IMG/VR virus record: IMGVR_UViG_3300033153_002781
Coordinates: 1 to 53,237 of that record
DNA length: 53,237 bases
DNA from: a virus
Strand: one strand, 5' to 3'
Shown here: positions 24,033 to 32,355 of the stretch, piece after piece
Layout of the letters: each line of letters starts with the position of its first letter
Numbering within the stretch: the first letter of the stretch is position 1
Notes under the pieces: generated by a model
What the model was told of the DNA's origin: nothing
The model's database searches: none
What the model saw: only the letters and a program-made list of their open reading frames with translations
Translations under genes and position numbers: made by a program

Positions 24033-25208
24033 TTAATCCGCTTCTGGTTGCTCTTCTTTGATCTCATTGACAGGTTCAATGTAGGATATCTTGACGGTCA
24101 AGTTATCAGAATATCTTCCAATCTGGAACTTACCAAGGCTCTCCTTCAAGCCCTTTGAATGCATCAATCTATCGATGTCATCATCAGTGAGCATGATCGA
24201 AATGTCTCTCTCCCGAATCATTACTTCACCAGCATTCTTCATCATTACAGTCCCTGTCTTGGTGTCGAAACCAACGAATTCATCATCAGTCTTCTTGGCT
24301 AGTTCTCTAGCTTCTTTGTGATCTATTTCCATTTTATTTCCTCCTATTGCCCAATCAAACCCTACGATTGGCTCTCCTAACATTGATATCGAATATGATG
24401 ATTTGAAGTAATCCAAAGCCCATTTACCATATTTATCCAAATCAGATTGTTCAATATCTGCCATGCACTTTTCGATATCCTCATATGAGAACATTCTAGC
24501 AACATCATCCATCTGTTTGGACCAAGTTTGGAATTTATTTGCGTATAGTCCACCATCCTTGATATCTATCTTGAATTTTTCAAGTGCTTCCTTTGAAATG
24601 TGGAAATCCCCGTAATATTCCATATCAAAGATTGTGCCTTTTACAACCCCTCCCCTTGGTGCTGGCTCGATGACTTGCAGATGTCTCTTGCTAACATTTA
24701 CCTTATACGTTCTATTATCAAAGAGAACATCAACCATACAACCAGGAGAGTATTTCTTGACGATGCCTTCATTAAGATGTAGGTATCCATTATTTATTAC
24801 CCTCACCCTACATCCGACTTCAAGTTTCATCTCTTTCTTTGGCGCAGGATCCAGAACTATTAATTCTGATTTGTTGAATTGGTATCTTGAACCAGTATGT
24901 GATATGATGATACAATAACCTGAGGCTGATATGTCAGTTACGATACCCTCAGTGCCATTATATTCTTTATATCTACTATCAACAACACGAACCTTACACC
25001 CTATCTCAAGAGAATACGCTAGCTCTAATGAACTTAAATCAAATGACCATGATCCATAACCACACAATAGAACATGATTATTTAGACTATAAATGCCACA
25101 AACAACACCCACATTACCATATTTTAGACCGTGATAATCGTTACCATTATTATCCTTCTCATTAATCATGCGAACAGTCATCCCGACCTTGACATCTTTG
25201 ATATCCAT
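24033..25208 (-). CDS. Protein with repeated small beta-barrel (KOW/SH3-like) domains
   Basis: 391 aa from ATG 25208, preceded by AAAGGAG at good distance. A GTG at 25292 would give 419 aa and fits leaderless transcription from the TATA at about 25320, so the start is uncertain. Three repeats of the type VGMTVRMI / IGCKVRVVD / VGCRVRVIN followed by EGIV and a closing strand occupy residues 1-180, like KOW or SH3 barrels. The rest (about 190-390) is alpha/beta, with a possible nucleotide or ligand role unseen. Family unknown; likely nucleic-acid or protein binding. Confidence 0.7.
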   Translation of the reverse strand: MDIKDVKVGMTVRMINEKDNNGNDYHGLKYGNVGVVCGIYSLNNHVLLCGYGSWSFDLSSLELAYSLEIGCKVRVVDSRYKEYNGTEGIVTDISASGYCIIISHTGSRYQFNKSELIVLDPAPKKEMKLEVGCRVRVINNGYLHLNEGIVKKYSPGCMVDVLFDNRTYKVNVSKRHLQVIEPAPRGGVVKGTIFDMEYYGDFHISKEALEKFKIDIKDGGLYANKFQTWSKQMDDVARMFSYEDIEKCMADIEQSDLDKYGKWALDYFKSSYSISMLGEPIVGFDWAIGGNKMEIDHKEARELAKKTDDEFVGFDTKTGTVMMKNAGEVMIRERDISIMLTDDDIDRLMHSKGLKESLGKFQIGRYSDNLTVKISYIEPVNEIKEEQPEAD

Positions 25209-25292
25209 ATCATATCTCCTTTCATTGTGAGTGTAGGCAGGGTGCTCGTAAAGGGATTTTTCACTGTGCCCGAACCTACCTACGATGGTCAC
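25209..25292 (-). promoter_or_regulatory. Structured leader upstream of the beta-barrel gene
   Basis: GTAGGTAGG and CCTGCCTAC (with one G-U pair) can close a nine-pair stem around a loop of about 35 bases, ending near the ribosome site of ATG 25208. It could control translation. If the GTG at 25292 is used this segment is coding instead. Confidence 0.35.
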
Positions 25293-25312
25293 AGGTGAGC
25301 AGATGTATGATG

Positions 25313-25329
25313 TTATACTATTTATATCA
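25313..25329 (-). promoter_or_regulatory. TATA-type promoter, leftward
   Basis: Minus-strand GATGATATAAATAGTAT contains TATAAATA about 28 bases before the GTG at 25292. It would drive the leftward run of small genes down to the tRNAs. Confidence 0.45.
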
Positions 25330-25394
25330 TCTGTACCATTTTATGTAAACTACGCAATCAACTATCATAAATATACTACCAGTGATTCAATGCA

Positions 25395-25530
25395 CCTCAC
25401 CATATTCCCTTTCCTTGCTCCGAACCGCCCAAGACCCAGTGGTGTGGCTGGGCTGTGGTGCTGGTCACTGGATGATGTGTTGATTGTTGTGATGTTGTTG
25501 TGGATGACACTTGTCCGACACCTCAGATAA
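25395..25530. other. GC-rich non-coding stretch next to the integrase
   Basis: Between divergent promoters, this stretch is noticeably GC-rich and holds CCAGTG/CACTGG closing a 24-base interval, plus a repeated TGTTG-type run. No convincing gene on either strand. Because it adjoins the integrase gene it is a candidate location for an attachment site, but no core sequence can be proved from one molecule. Confidence 0.3.
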
Positions 25531-25546
25531 TTGATCGATAATAACT

Positions 25547-25555
25547 CTTATATAG
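25547..25555 (+). promoter_or_regulatory. TATA box of the integrase gene
   Basis: CTTATATAG lies about 50-60 bases before the integrase start codons, leaving a leader of about 25-35 bases that contains GGTGAT ahead of ATG 25613. Confidence 0.45.
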
Positions 25556-25612
25556 TTCGTATTACATCACTGGCGTAACACATTAAGATATGATATAACA
25601 ATGGTGATAGTT

Positions 25613-26176
25613 ATGGTGCAAAAACTACCGATGACATCAGAGGATCTGGATAGATTAGAGGTGATAGCAATGACTTATCCAAAGGATAGTGATCATTATA
25701 GAGTATTCATGATACTAAGATATACTGGAATGCATGTATGTTGTCTATATAGAAAGGAATCCCGAATTAAAGAGATACAAAGAAACGGACACACTCACAT
25801 CAAATGGTTTCGACCAATGAAGGGAAAGATCAAAGGTGTTAAGAATCTATGGGAGATATTGCCTGGAATTATCAAGCACAATAAGATAGATTTCAATGTG
25901 GAAGAATATTATAACCAGATGGCCAATAGAAGACGCAAAACTGGAAACATGTATTTCTACAGAATCATAAAGGAAATAGGTGATAGGGGGGGATTATCTG
26001 ATATTAGCCCTAACACACTAAGACACTCATTGGCTGTCTATCTCATAGAGGATGTGAGACTATCATATCAGGATGTCGCGGATCTATTAGGCTGTTCAAT
26101 ACAGACATTACATAAGCACTATGCTAAAGTTGGTAAGAAGGCAGTTGATGATAGATTAGTAAAGGCTGGATGGTGA
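25613..26176 (+). CDS. Tyrosine recombinase (integrase-like), degenerate active site
   Basis: 187 aa from ATG 25613 (GGTGAT five bases upstream); ATG 25601 is the alternative. It is a catalytic-domain-only protein. Motif 1 is RYTGMHVCCLYRKES, where families normally have Arg in place of the His after TGM. Motif 2 is SPNTLRHSLAVYLIED: the Arg-His core is present but the leading His is Asn. The later LLGCS has Cys where His is usual; the Tyr nucleophile is in HKHYAKV. Three of the usual catalytic positions are therefore changed. It could be an altered but active recombinase, or inactive. It precedes an HNH gene. Confidence 0.75.
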   Translation: MVQKLPMTSEDLDRLEVIAMTYPKDSDHYRVFMILRYTGMHVCCLYRKESRIKEIQRNGHTHIKWFRPMKGKIKGVKNLWEILPGIIKHNKIDFNVEEYYNQMANRRRKTGNMYFYRIIKEIGDRGGLSDISPNTLRHSLAVYLIEDVRLSYQDVADLLGCSIQTLHKHYAKVGKKAVDDRLVKAGW

Positions 26177-26180
26177 TTGA

Positions 26181-26594
26181 ATGAGATTAAACATAGATCG
26201 ATATAAAGGCTATAGAAGATATAAGTCGGCTGATGTAATCAAAGCATTGGAAGAGATTGGGAGAAGGCTAGAATGTGAATGGTGCGAAAGGAAACGATAT
26301 ATCATCCACCATAAAGATTGTAATCATAACAATAACGATCCGGATAACATCATGCTAATGTGTAAGAGCTGTCATAGCAAATGCCATCTACTATATCCTA
26401 ATTTCAGATACCTCCAAAGAGATGAATTATTGGATATCATTAGAATAGCTAAACACGTTCTTAATGAAAGGATAATCATTGACAGGATTGAGATAACACA
26501 ACCAGATAATTATGATAAGATCGAGGAGGAAGATAATTATACTTATGAGATGGTGAAAGTTGATTATAACAAACACCCATTACCAGAGATATAG
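26181..26594 (+). CDS. HNH endonuclease
   Basis: 137 aa. The HNH core is CEWCERKRYIIHHKDCNHNNNDPDNIMLMCKSCHSKCH (residues about 34-72): two CxxC pairs hold zinc, HH is the catalytic pair and N-N-D-P-x-N the central Asn. The C-terminal half is helical and acidic. Four bases after the integrase stop, so probably co-transcribed. It could be a homing enzyme or function in DNA processing. Confidence 0.85.
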   Translation: MRLNIDRYKGYRRYKSADVIKALEEIGRRLECEWCERKRYIIHHKDCNHNNNDPDNIMLMCKSCHSKCHLLYPNFRYLQRDELLDIIRIAKHVLNERIIIDRIEITQPDNYDKIEEEDNYTYEMVKVDYNKHPLPEI

Positions 26595-26597
26595 TAC

Positions 26598-26699
26598 CTA
26601 CCAATAAGTTTGTATACAACCAATGGTTATCTAGTGTTTAACACACAGCCAGTATCTTTCATCTACCAATATATTTGTAGATACTAATATACTTGTATA
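26598..26699 (+). repeat. Repeat family A: CTACCAATANNTTTGTANA, three copies
   Basis: Copies at 26598-26616 and 26663-26681 match in all but three positions; a third, more diverged copy at 26681-26699 (ATACTAATATACTTGTATA) abuts the second. AT-rich and partly palindromic, as expected for a protein-binding iteron. Confidence 0.6.
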
Positions 26700-27069
26700 T
26701 TGCCTACACATCACATACATTTTGACTACATTACACATACATTACAGGATCCAGAATTACAGAACCATAAGACATTTTTCCAGCCAGAGTGCGTTTTGCG
26801 TGGTTAAACGAATGATATGTATCACTATGTTTTGGTTCACTACTGATTTAGATATTTGTATGGGTGTTTGTTATTGCCATACTTGGCATACTTTTTTTTA
26901 TATTATCGCATTCTGAGTGTATGTATATAAGATAAGGTAATAGAGGTATATGTATTAATTATAAAGTCGTGTGTTACATGATAATAATAGCGAAAAAGTG
27001 TACCAACTGTGTCAATAAAATTACTGGCTTGTTGATATTTGGTTAATATAAGCCTGTCAAAAGTCTGAC

Positions 27070-27166
27070 AAAAGTATGGTAAATCCTCAAAAGTATGGCA
27101 GATGTTATTCATAAAGTATGGTAATAAGTGTGGCAAATTTGGTAAAATCATGTGAAAGTATGTCAA
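27070..27166 (+). repeat. Repeat family B: AAAGTATGGYAA iterons, five direct copies
   Basis: Copies start near 27070, 27088, 27111, 27124 and 27154 (variants AAAGTATGGTAA, AAAGTATGGCAG, AAAGTATGGTAA, TAAGTGTGGCAA, AAAGTATGTCAA). Two copies in opposite orientation sit at 26875-26894. Spacing is 13-30 bases. The layout of direct repeats plus a distant inverted pair is iteron-like. Confidence 0.7.
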
Positions 27167-27262
27167 CGCTCTTTCATGATAATGATTAAATAGTTCATTG
27201 ATATTACGGTATGATTACATTAAGGCATTGTTGGGATGCACTCTAACAACTACCTGAGATCC

Positions 27263-27272
27263 TTTTTTATAT
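27263..27272 (+). promoter_or_regulatory. TATA box of the early operon
   Basis: TTTTTTATAT, flanked by GATCC and GGATC that could pair into a small hairpin, lies 32 bases before ATG 27304. It is the likely start of the long rightward early transcript. Confidence 0.5.
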
Positions 27273-27303
27273 TGGATCGAGCACAGAACCGCGAGGCTAT
27301 TAG

Positions 27304-27684
27304 ATGAGTAATGATGAGCAAAGAGAATTGAAATTCAGGGCTAAGTTAATTGAACGTCATCAGGGTATTACAACAGATGGTTGGTATTATTTTGATATGG
27401 ATGATTTGTTTCATGATTGGGAATTGAAACACCTTATAGATAAAGAATGGCTTAGATTAGATACGCTATGTCAATGGACTGGTGAGATGGATACCAACGA
27501 GGTTGACATCTATGAGAAGGACATCTGGTCTGATGGTCGTACCAATCACAGGTTTGTTATCAAAGATTTAGAACAGTTCTATTGGGCTAAGTTTGATGAC
27601 CAGATGCACCTTAACTTTGAATCAGGCTATGTGATAGGCAATACCATTGATAATCCAGAGCTTCTTGGTGATATTAATGGATAG
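27304..27684 (+). CDS. YopX-like protein
   Basis: 126 aa with the YopX family layout: ELKFRAKLIERHQG at the start, then TLCQWTGEMDTNEVDIYEKDIWSDG near residue 60 (the family Q-x-TG-x-x-D-x-x-x-x-x-IYEGDI motif) and YVIGNTIDNPELLGDI at the end (VIGNI-x-E-NPELL). The biochemical role of YopX proteins is unknown; they occur in phages and plasmids. First gene of the early operon; its stop overlaps the helicase start. Confidence 0.85.
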   Translation: MSNDEQRELKFRAKLIERHQGITTDGWYYFDMDDLFHDWELKHLIDKEWLRLDTLCQWTGEMDTNEVDIYEKDIWSDGRTNHRFVIKDLEQFYWAKFDDQMHLNFESGYVIGNTIDNPELLGDING

Positions 27685-29452
27685 TGGCTCTGATAATAAG
27701 AGTTTATTGCCACCATATATGAACGATTCTAGACACACCGGTAAGTATGTTGGCACATTGGAATATGGAAAGGACTATAATGGAAACTATGTATGGATTG
27801 TCAAGGCGAAACCGCATGTTATAATGATGATTAAGAGATTGTTCCCGTCCTCTAGGACTGGTAGGAAAGGATGCTCATACATCTCTGATAACAGGCGATT
27901 AATCGCCGATCTCAATTGGCTCATGCAAAGATACCCATTGAAGATTAAGGATAAGGAACGCTGGCATGAAGCCTATATGGATGCCGTTGATTATGTTATA
28001 GGGAAGGAACTAATCAATAAGAAGAGAGGTAAGGTGAAACCCTCATCTGATTTTAAAGGCGAACTGATGGACTTCCAGAAACAAGGCTTGGCCTACATGC
28101 TACATAACAAGATGTGTATCCTAGCTGATGAGATGGGCTTAGGTAAAACAGTCCAGGCTCTAGCTCTCTTATCAAAGAATGGCAAATACCCAGCTCTGAT
28201 TGTTGTTCCACCACATTTGATATTACAATGGAAATCAGAAATACATAAATTCCTTGGTGAAGACATTGACATTCATGTAATCAATGGGTTGAAGCCATAT
28301 CCTATCCCTGATGCCGATATCTACATAATTTATTATTTGGTCATCCGGGCTTGGTTTGATCCATTGATTGAGAAGCATTTCGATACCATCATATTTGATG
28401 AATGCCAGGAACTAAGAAGGAATCAATCACAAAAGTATAGAGCTATTAGGGAATTGGTACTTCAGGGACAACCGAAACACAGTATTGGACTTAGTGGAAC
28501 ACCAATTTACAATTACTATGATGAAATATACAATGTTCTCGAGGGTTTATATCCTGATTCATTGGGGAATTCAAAATATTTCTACAAGGAATGGAAGCCA
28601 GATTATGATAACCCAGAATTCAAAGGTGATTGGCGGCTGGCCAGTATAGTGAAAAGTAAAGAATTAGGTGAATATCTGATGGATGAAGGTCTTATGCTTC
28701 GAAGGAAAAAGGCTGAAGTCCTTACTGAATTACCTCCAAAGAGCAGATCCGTTCAAGTCATCGACTTGGATAAGAATCTTTTCATTAAGATGGTATCTGA
28801 ACAAGTATCAATATCACACGAGATCTTAATAAATAAGAGAGAACCAAACCAAATGATGAAGCTGATGAATGTAGTCAACAACATAAGGAGAGCCAGTGGA
28901 ATCGCAAAGGCACAACATGTCGCTGAATTTGTAAAACCGATATTGGAAGCTGGCGAACCATGTCTATTATATGCACACCATCATGACGTTATGGATTTGT
29001 ATGGATTGTATCTTAATCAATTCGATCCATTATTTCTGACAGGTAAGGTTAAAACTGCAGATAAGCAAAAGAATGTGGATTCATTCATGAAAGGTCACAA
29101 TAATCTTCTTTGTATCAACCTAAGAACCACGGCCGGACTTAATCTACATAGAGCTAGATGTGTGGTATTCGGTGAATTAGATTGGTCACCGGCTGTTCAT
29201 GCTCAAGCTGAAGACCGCGTTCATAGGATAGGGCAAAAGAACAATGTACTAGCCTATTATCTTATAGCCAAAACACCTAGTGATGAAGAGATCATGGGCT
29301 GCTTGGGTTTAAAGCACTCACAATTCAAAGGATTGATGGGTGATCCCCAATTCGATACTGCTGATGCTGGAACTATAGAATCAACAAAATTCATGTGGAA
29401 CATCATCAACAAAATTCAGAATAATTCAGGATTGGATATCGTGGGGGAATAA
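27677..29452 (+). CDS. SNF2-family helicase/translocase
   Basis: 591 aa from ATG 27677, overlapping the YopX stop (ATGGATAG). Helicase motifs: Walker A DEMGLGKT, motif Ia VVPPHLILQW, motif II DECQ (a DEAH variant), motif III GLSGTP, motif V-VI TTAGLNLHRARCVVFGELDW and QAEDRVHRIGQ. The last is typical of SMARCAL1/ZRANB3 and HepA-type enzymes, which remodel DNA and forks by ATP-driven translocation. It stands beside an SF3 helicase, so a role in fork handling or recombination is likely. Confidence 0.95.
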   Translation: MDSGSDNKSLLPPYMNDSRHTGKYVGTLEYGKDYNGNYVWIVKAKPHVIMMIKRLFPSSRTGRKGCSYISDNRRLIADLNWLMQRYPLKIKDKERWHEAYMDAVDYVIGKELINKKRGKVKPSSDFKGELMDFQKQGLAYMLHNKMCILADEMGLGKTVQALALLSKNGKYPALIVVPPHLILQWKSEIHKFLGEDIDIHVINGLKPYPIPDADIYIIYYLVIRAWFDPLIEKHFDTIIFDECQELRRNQSQKYRAIRELVLQGQPKHSIGLSGTPIYNYYDEIYNVLEGLYPDSLGNSKYFYKEWKPDYDNPEFKGDWRLASIVKSKELGEYLMDEGLMLRRKKAEVLTELPPKSRSVQVIDLDKNLFIKMVSEQVSISHEILINKREPNQMMKLMNVVNNIRRASGIAKAQHVAEFVKPILEAGEPCLLYAHHHDVMDLYGLYLNQFDPLFLTGKVKTADKQKNVDSFMKGHNNLLCINLRTTAGLNLHRARCVVFGELDWSPAVHAQAEDRVHRIGQKNNVLAYYLIAKTPSDEEIMGCLGLKHSQFKGLMGDPQFDTADAGTIESTKFMWNIINKIQNNSGLDIVGE

Positions 29453-29456
29453 TAGA

Positions 29457-29648
29457 ATGAAGCCAGATAAGATTGGTAAAGAATTGGTTGTCATCATATC
29501 AGAGAATGATGGTAAGACAGAAACCGTCAGAGGCATAGTTACAGCCGTATTTGATGATGATCTCTTTGAGGTTACTGATAAGTGGGGAAATGTTTCAGAG
29601 TGGTCTAGACGGAACATCATAGGCATCAAATGGAAGGGTGATGTCTAA
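29457..29648 (+). CDS. Small beta-barrel protein
   Basis: 63 aa. VVIISENDGKTETVRGIVTAVFDDDLFEVTDKWG and EWSRRNIIGIKW show five strands in the order of an Sm/SH3-like barrel, with conserved Gly turns. Could bind RNA or DNA. Shares TAATG with the next gene. No family named. Confidence 0.55.
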   Translation: MKPDKIGKELVVIISENDGKTETVRGIVTAVFDDDLFEVTDKWGNVSEWSRRNIIGIKWKGDV

Positions 29649-29893
29649 TGGCATTGAACGATGAGCAGAAGCAAATTCTGTTGGACCAAGGATGGCAGGA
29701 ACACAATCCACCTAAGCCTGGTCTTTGGTCTAAGATGTTTGGTCAGAGGCTTCATTATGTTGATTGTAGAGGGCATTGGAGAGCTTATTCTTTTAATGAA
29801 GATGGTCAAGGTTCTCCATCTGATAAAGGTAATAAAATGCTGACAATGATTAAGGCACTAGCCGATGGTCAGAAAGGCTTGGGTGATTTCTGA
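29648..29893 (+). CDS. Small protein, unknown
   Basis: 81 aa, with WSKMFGQRLHYVDCRGHWRAYSF in the middle and a helical C-terminus. Overlaps both neighbours. No family recognised. Confidence 0.55.
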   Translation: MALNDEQKQILLDQGWQEHNPPKPGLWSKMFGQRLHYVDCRGHWRAYSFNEDGQGSPSDKGNKMLTMIKALADGQKGLGDF

Positions 29894-31500
29894 TGCCTTT
29901 CAATCTACTGACTAGCCAACTCGATGAGGAGATAATAAAGCATCGGTATTTCGATGATGGAAAGGTCAGGGTTGACCTAATAGCTAGAGATATCATAAGT
30001 TCCATGAAATTGATTACCATTGTTGATAATGAAGAGATATTATATTATCAAGGCGGCATATATCTTCATGGTGGGAAAAAGAAGGTAAAGGAGATACTGA
30101 CAAAGAAATTAGGCCAGTATTTAAAGATTTATCATATCAGAGAAATAATAGCACAAATCCAAGCTCGAACATATATAGATCGAGATGATATTAATAGTAA
30201 CCCAAAACTAATACACACAATGAATGGTATCTATGATATCGGCACATCTGAGTTTATGGATTTCGATTCAGATATATATGTAACAAATAAAATTCCTGTA
30301 ATTTATAATCCGAAATCAAAATGTCCAAAGATCGATAAGTTTTTATCAGAAATATTGGATGAAAACGATAGGGTGATAATTTATGAGTTGATTGGATATT
30401 GTCTATATCGCGGATATCCTTTTCAGAAAGCCTTTGTCTTTGTAGCTGATGGATCAAACGGAAAGAGTGTATTGATTAATCTTCTTAAAGTGTTTATTGG
30501 TAAGACAAACACATCAAACATTCCATTGCAAGCATTGGAATATGATAGATTTGCCTCCTCCTCATTATATGGGAAGATGGTTAATTCCTTCTCAGAATTA
30601 TCAGACAAAGCCATGAAGAGCACTGGTGTATTCAAGGCTCTGACTGGTGGCGACACAATCAATGCTCAAAGGAAATTTGAGAATAGTTTCGGATTCGTCA
30701 ATTATGCTAAGTTGGTATTCTCATGCAATCAACTCCCATCGACCACGGATGACACAGATGCTTATTTCAGGCGTTGGATTATTATCAATTTCCCAAATAA
30801 ATTCGAGGGAAAGGATGCGGATCCAAACATCATAGATAAAATAACTACACAAGATGAGATGTCTGGATTGTTAAATGTGGCATTGGCTGAATTATCTAAG
30901 ATTATAGATTATGGTGGCTTAACACACTCTGAAACCACTGAAAAAACCAGAGAAAGATATAATCTTATGTCAGATTCATTAAGAGCATTTGTTGTTGATT
31001 GTATAGAAACTGATGCGGATTCATATATTATCAAAGATGACTTCTTTAATGCTTACTTGAAATATTGTGGTAAAGAGAACCTTCCGGATATAAGCAAGAC
31101 TATGGTTGGCCGGTCTTTGATGAAAATTTCTAATGCCGCATCAGAGGATAGATTTACAACACCTATTGGCCGTAAAACGGTCTGGAAGGGCATTAAATTC
31201 AAAGATGGCTGCGAGTTCGGTAAAAATCAAGTCGTTGATACTGTTGATACTGAAACAGAATCATCAGATCCAAATAGCCTAGATGATTATGAAGATGATG
31301 AACAATTATCACAGCACGATAGGATGAATATTATAAGAGATATCTTTATAAATAATCCAGATGGTATTACTGAAAAGGAACTAATAATTAAGATAGATGG
31401 TAGGATGGATAAAGGAGAGTTTAGAGCTTGCATTAGACACTATAAAGAGAAGGGTAATGTAGTTCAGATGGGTAATGTATATCAATGGTATGAAGATTGA
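29893..31500 (+). CDS. D5/P4-type SF3 replicative helicase
   Basis: 535 aa. D5_N-like region about residues 60-190. SF3 ATPase: Walker A DGSNGKSVLI near residue 185, Walker B-like NSFSELSD near 236, then TGGDTINAQRKFENSF and the motif C-type VFSCNQLP near 275, and DAYFRRWIIINFP. The C-terminus (about 470-535) carries a winged-helix-like block (GITEKELIIKIDGRMDKGEFR). A primase polymerase domain is not seen, so the protein probably acts as the ring helicase with another primase or the host enzyme. Probably the replication initiator; the iteron region lies about 3 kb upstream. Confidence 0.92.
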   Translation: MPFNLLTSQLDEEIIKHRYFDDGKVRVDLIARDIISSMKLITIVDNEEILYYQGGIYLHGGKKKVKEILTKKLGQYLKIYHIREIIAQIQARTYIDRDDINSNPKLIHTMNGIYDIGTSEFMDFDSDIYVTNKIPVIYNPKSKCPKIDKFLSEILDENDRVIIYELIGYCLYRGYPFQKAFVFVADGSNGKSVLINLLKVFIGKTNTSNIPLQALEYDRFASSSLYGKMVNSFSELSDKAMKSTGVFKALTGGDTINAQRKFENSFGFVNYAKLVFSCNQLPSTTDDTDAYFRRWIIINFPNKFEGKDADPNIIDKITTQDEMSGLLNVALAELSKIIDYGGLTHSETTEKTRERYNLMSDSLRAFVVDCIETDADSYIIKDDFFNAYLKYCGKENLPDISKTMVGRSLMKISNAASEDRFTTPIGRKTVWKGIKFKDGCEFGKNQVVDTVDTETESSDPNSLDDYEDDEQLSQHDRMNIIRDIFINNPDGITEKELIIKIDGRMDKGEFRACIRHYKEKGNVVQMGNVYQWYED

Positions 31501-31511
31501 GGTGGAATAAG

Positions 31512-31721
31512 ATGGCTAAAAGTCTATTCTGTAAGAAGTGTCGAATGCTCATCAGCAATGGCATATGTGCCTGTAATCGATCTAGGACTGTTATTGGTAA
31601 CAAGCAATACAGGATTCATTATGGGCACTCTAAACCATTATGTGCGATACCAGCAATAGAACCTTCATTGACTACAAATTGGGATATAGTTACATGTCAA
31701 AAGTGCCTTAAAAAACGATAA
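31512..31721 (+). CDS. Zinc-binding small protein
   Basis: 69 aa from ATG 31512 with GAGGTGG upstream (a TTG at 31497 is the alternative). CKKC at residue 7 and ICACN, then TCQKCLKK at the end form a split ribbon around a 45-residue loop with basic residues. Unknown function. Confidence 0.65.
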   Translation: MAKSLFCKKCRMLISNGICACNRSRTVIGNKQYRIHYGHSKPLCAIPAIEPSLTTNWDIVTCQKCLKKR

Positions 31722-31749
31722 ATACCATGACCGCCGTAATACATCGGTA

Positions 31750-31760
31750 CTTATATATAC
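31750..31760 (+). promoter_or_regulatory. TATA box for the 31.8 kb gene cluster
   Basis: CTTATATATAC is 32-42 bases before TTG 31792. A GCCGTAATAC element lies just upstream at 31733-31742 and recurs near other early promoters. Confidence 0.5.
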
Positions 31761-31791
31761 TACATACCCCTTACTAAGTGACGGTGATAAT

Positions 31792-32061
31792 TTGACAACA
31801 ACATTAATTGAATCAGGAAATGGAGCAGGAATTGAGACTGGATATACACACAGTATGATGAGTGGTAGAAAACCAACAAAGGATGAAGTTGCAAGGTTTG
31901 AGAACGATGGATTGTTTCTTGAACACAGTGGTAACTGCACATCAAAGATAGCCGCCAAGAAGTTGACATATAAATACAACCCATGTAACAGTTGCAGGAA
32001 GGCCATGATGTGTATGATGACTGACTACACAAGAAAATCATTGGGACTGGAGGTGGCTTAA
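31792..32061 (+). CDS. Four-cysteine regulator-like small protein
   Basis: 89 aa starting TTG 31792 (GGTGAT 5 bases upstream). The C-terminal half has EHSGNCTSKIAAKKLTYKYNPCNSCRKAMMCMMTDY: a lone Cys, then CNSC and MMCM, giving four Cys in a WhiB/Fe-S-like or zinc spacing. Own promoter. The first gene of a new transcript, so possibly a regulator; that is inference. Confidence 0.55.
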   Translation: MTTTLIESGNGAGIETGYTHSMMSGRKPTKDEVARFENDGLFLEHSGNCTSKIAAKKLTYKYNPCNSCRKAMMCMMTDYTRKSLGLEVA

Positions 32062-32211
32062 ATGAATGGTTCTGAGGCAGAGAACGAGATAATACATGGA
32101 ATTTACAAAGCTACCACAATGTTTGCATATGGAGATGAAACATTAGAGCATTTTGAGGCATGTGGAATAGAGAATATGGCGTGGGAAACGTATGAGAAAG
32201 GGGTGTCCTGA
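32062..32211 (+). CDS. Small acidic protein
   Basis: 49 aa, ATG 32062 with GGAGGTGG 6-10 bases upstream and TAAATG spacing to the previous stop. Helical, acidic, one Cys. Stop touches the next ATG. Not recognised. Confidence 0.5.
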   Translation: MNGSEAENEIIHGIYKATTMFAYGDETLEHFEACGIENMAWETYEKGVS

Positions 32212-32355
32212 ATGAACAAGTGTTGCATAAAAACAATGGAGCGCATGATGGCAAAGATAAAGGCAGACCCATTCAATACGGCTGTGGCTGGTGCGGGTTG
32301 CCCACGTTGCCATACATACATAACCGTAGAGGTAAGGGAAGGGGTGAGGCAATGA
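32212..32355 (+). CDS. Small zinc-finger-like protein
   Basis: 47 aa from ATG 32212, one base after the previous stop. KCCIK at the start and GCPRCHTYI near residue 30 form a potential metal site. Its stop overlaps the next ATG (ATGA). Not recognised. Confidence 0.5.
   Translation: MNKCCIKTMERMMAKIKADPFNTAVAGAGCPRCHTYITVEVREGVRQ

Larger units (their letters stand above)
26595..27303. other. Repeat-rich intergenic region, candidate replication origin
   Basis: 709 bases with no convincing gene, AT-rich, and filled with two repeat families (listed separately), two inverted copies of one of them, and a promoter at its right end. An AT-rich region with iterated short motifs, beside the helicase operon, is what a replication origin usually looks like. 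Origin function is inferred. A minus-strand frame at 26903-27166 passes through the repeats and is probably accidental. Confidence 0.5.

Noticed and set aside
25285-25530. 81-codon plus-strand frame between divergent promoters
   Set aside because: It runs across the leftward promoter and the GC-rich block, lacks a convincing start and has no recognisable domain; hydrophobic content alone is weak evidence.
26903-27166. 87-codon minus-strand frame through the intergenic repeats
   Set aside because: Its repeated Leu-Pro-Tyr-Phe pattern is produced by the AAAGTATGG iterons read in reverse; no ribosome site, and the composition is unlike neighbouring genes.
32220-32352. Longer upstream start for the zinc-ribbon gene at 32352
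   Set aside because: The extension overlaps a complete coupled gene (32212-32355) in another frame, and ATG 32352 fits the ATGA overlap pattern of the operon.
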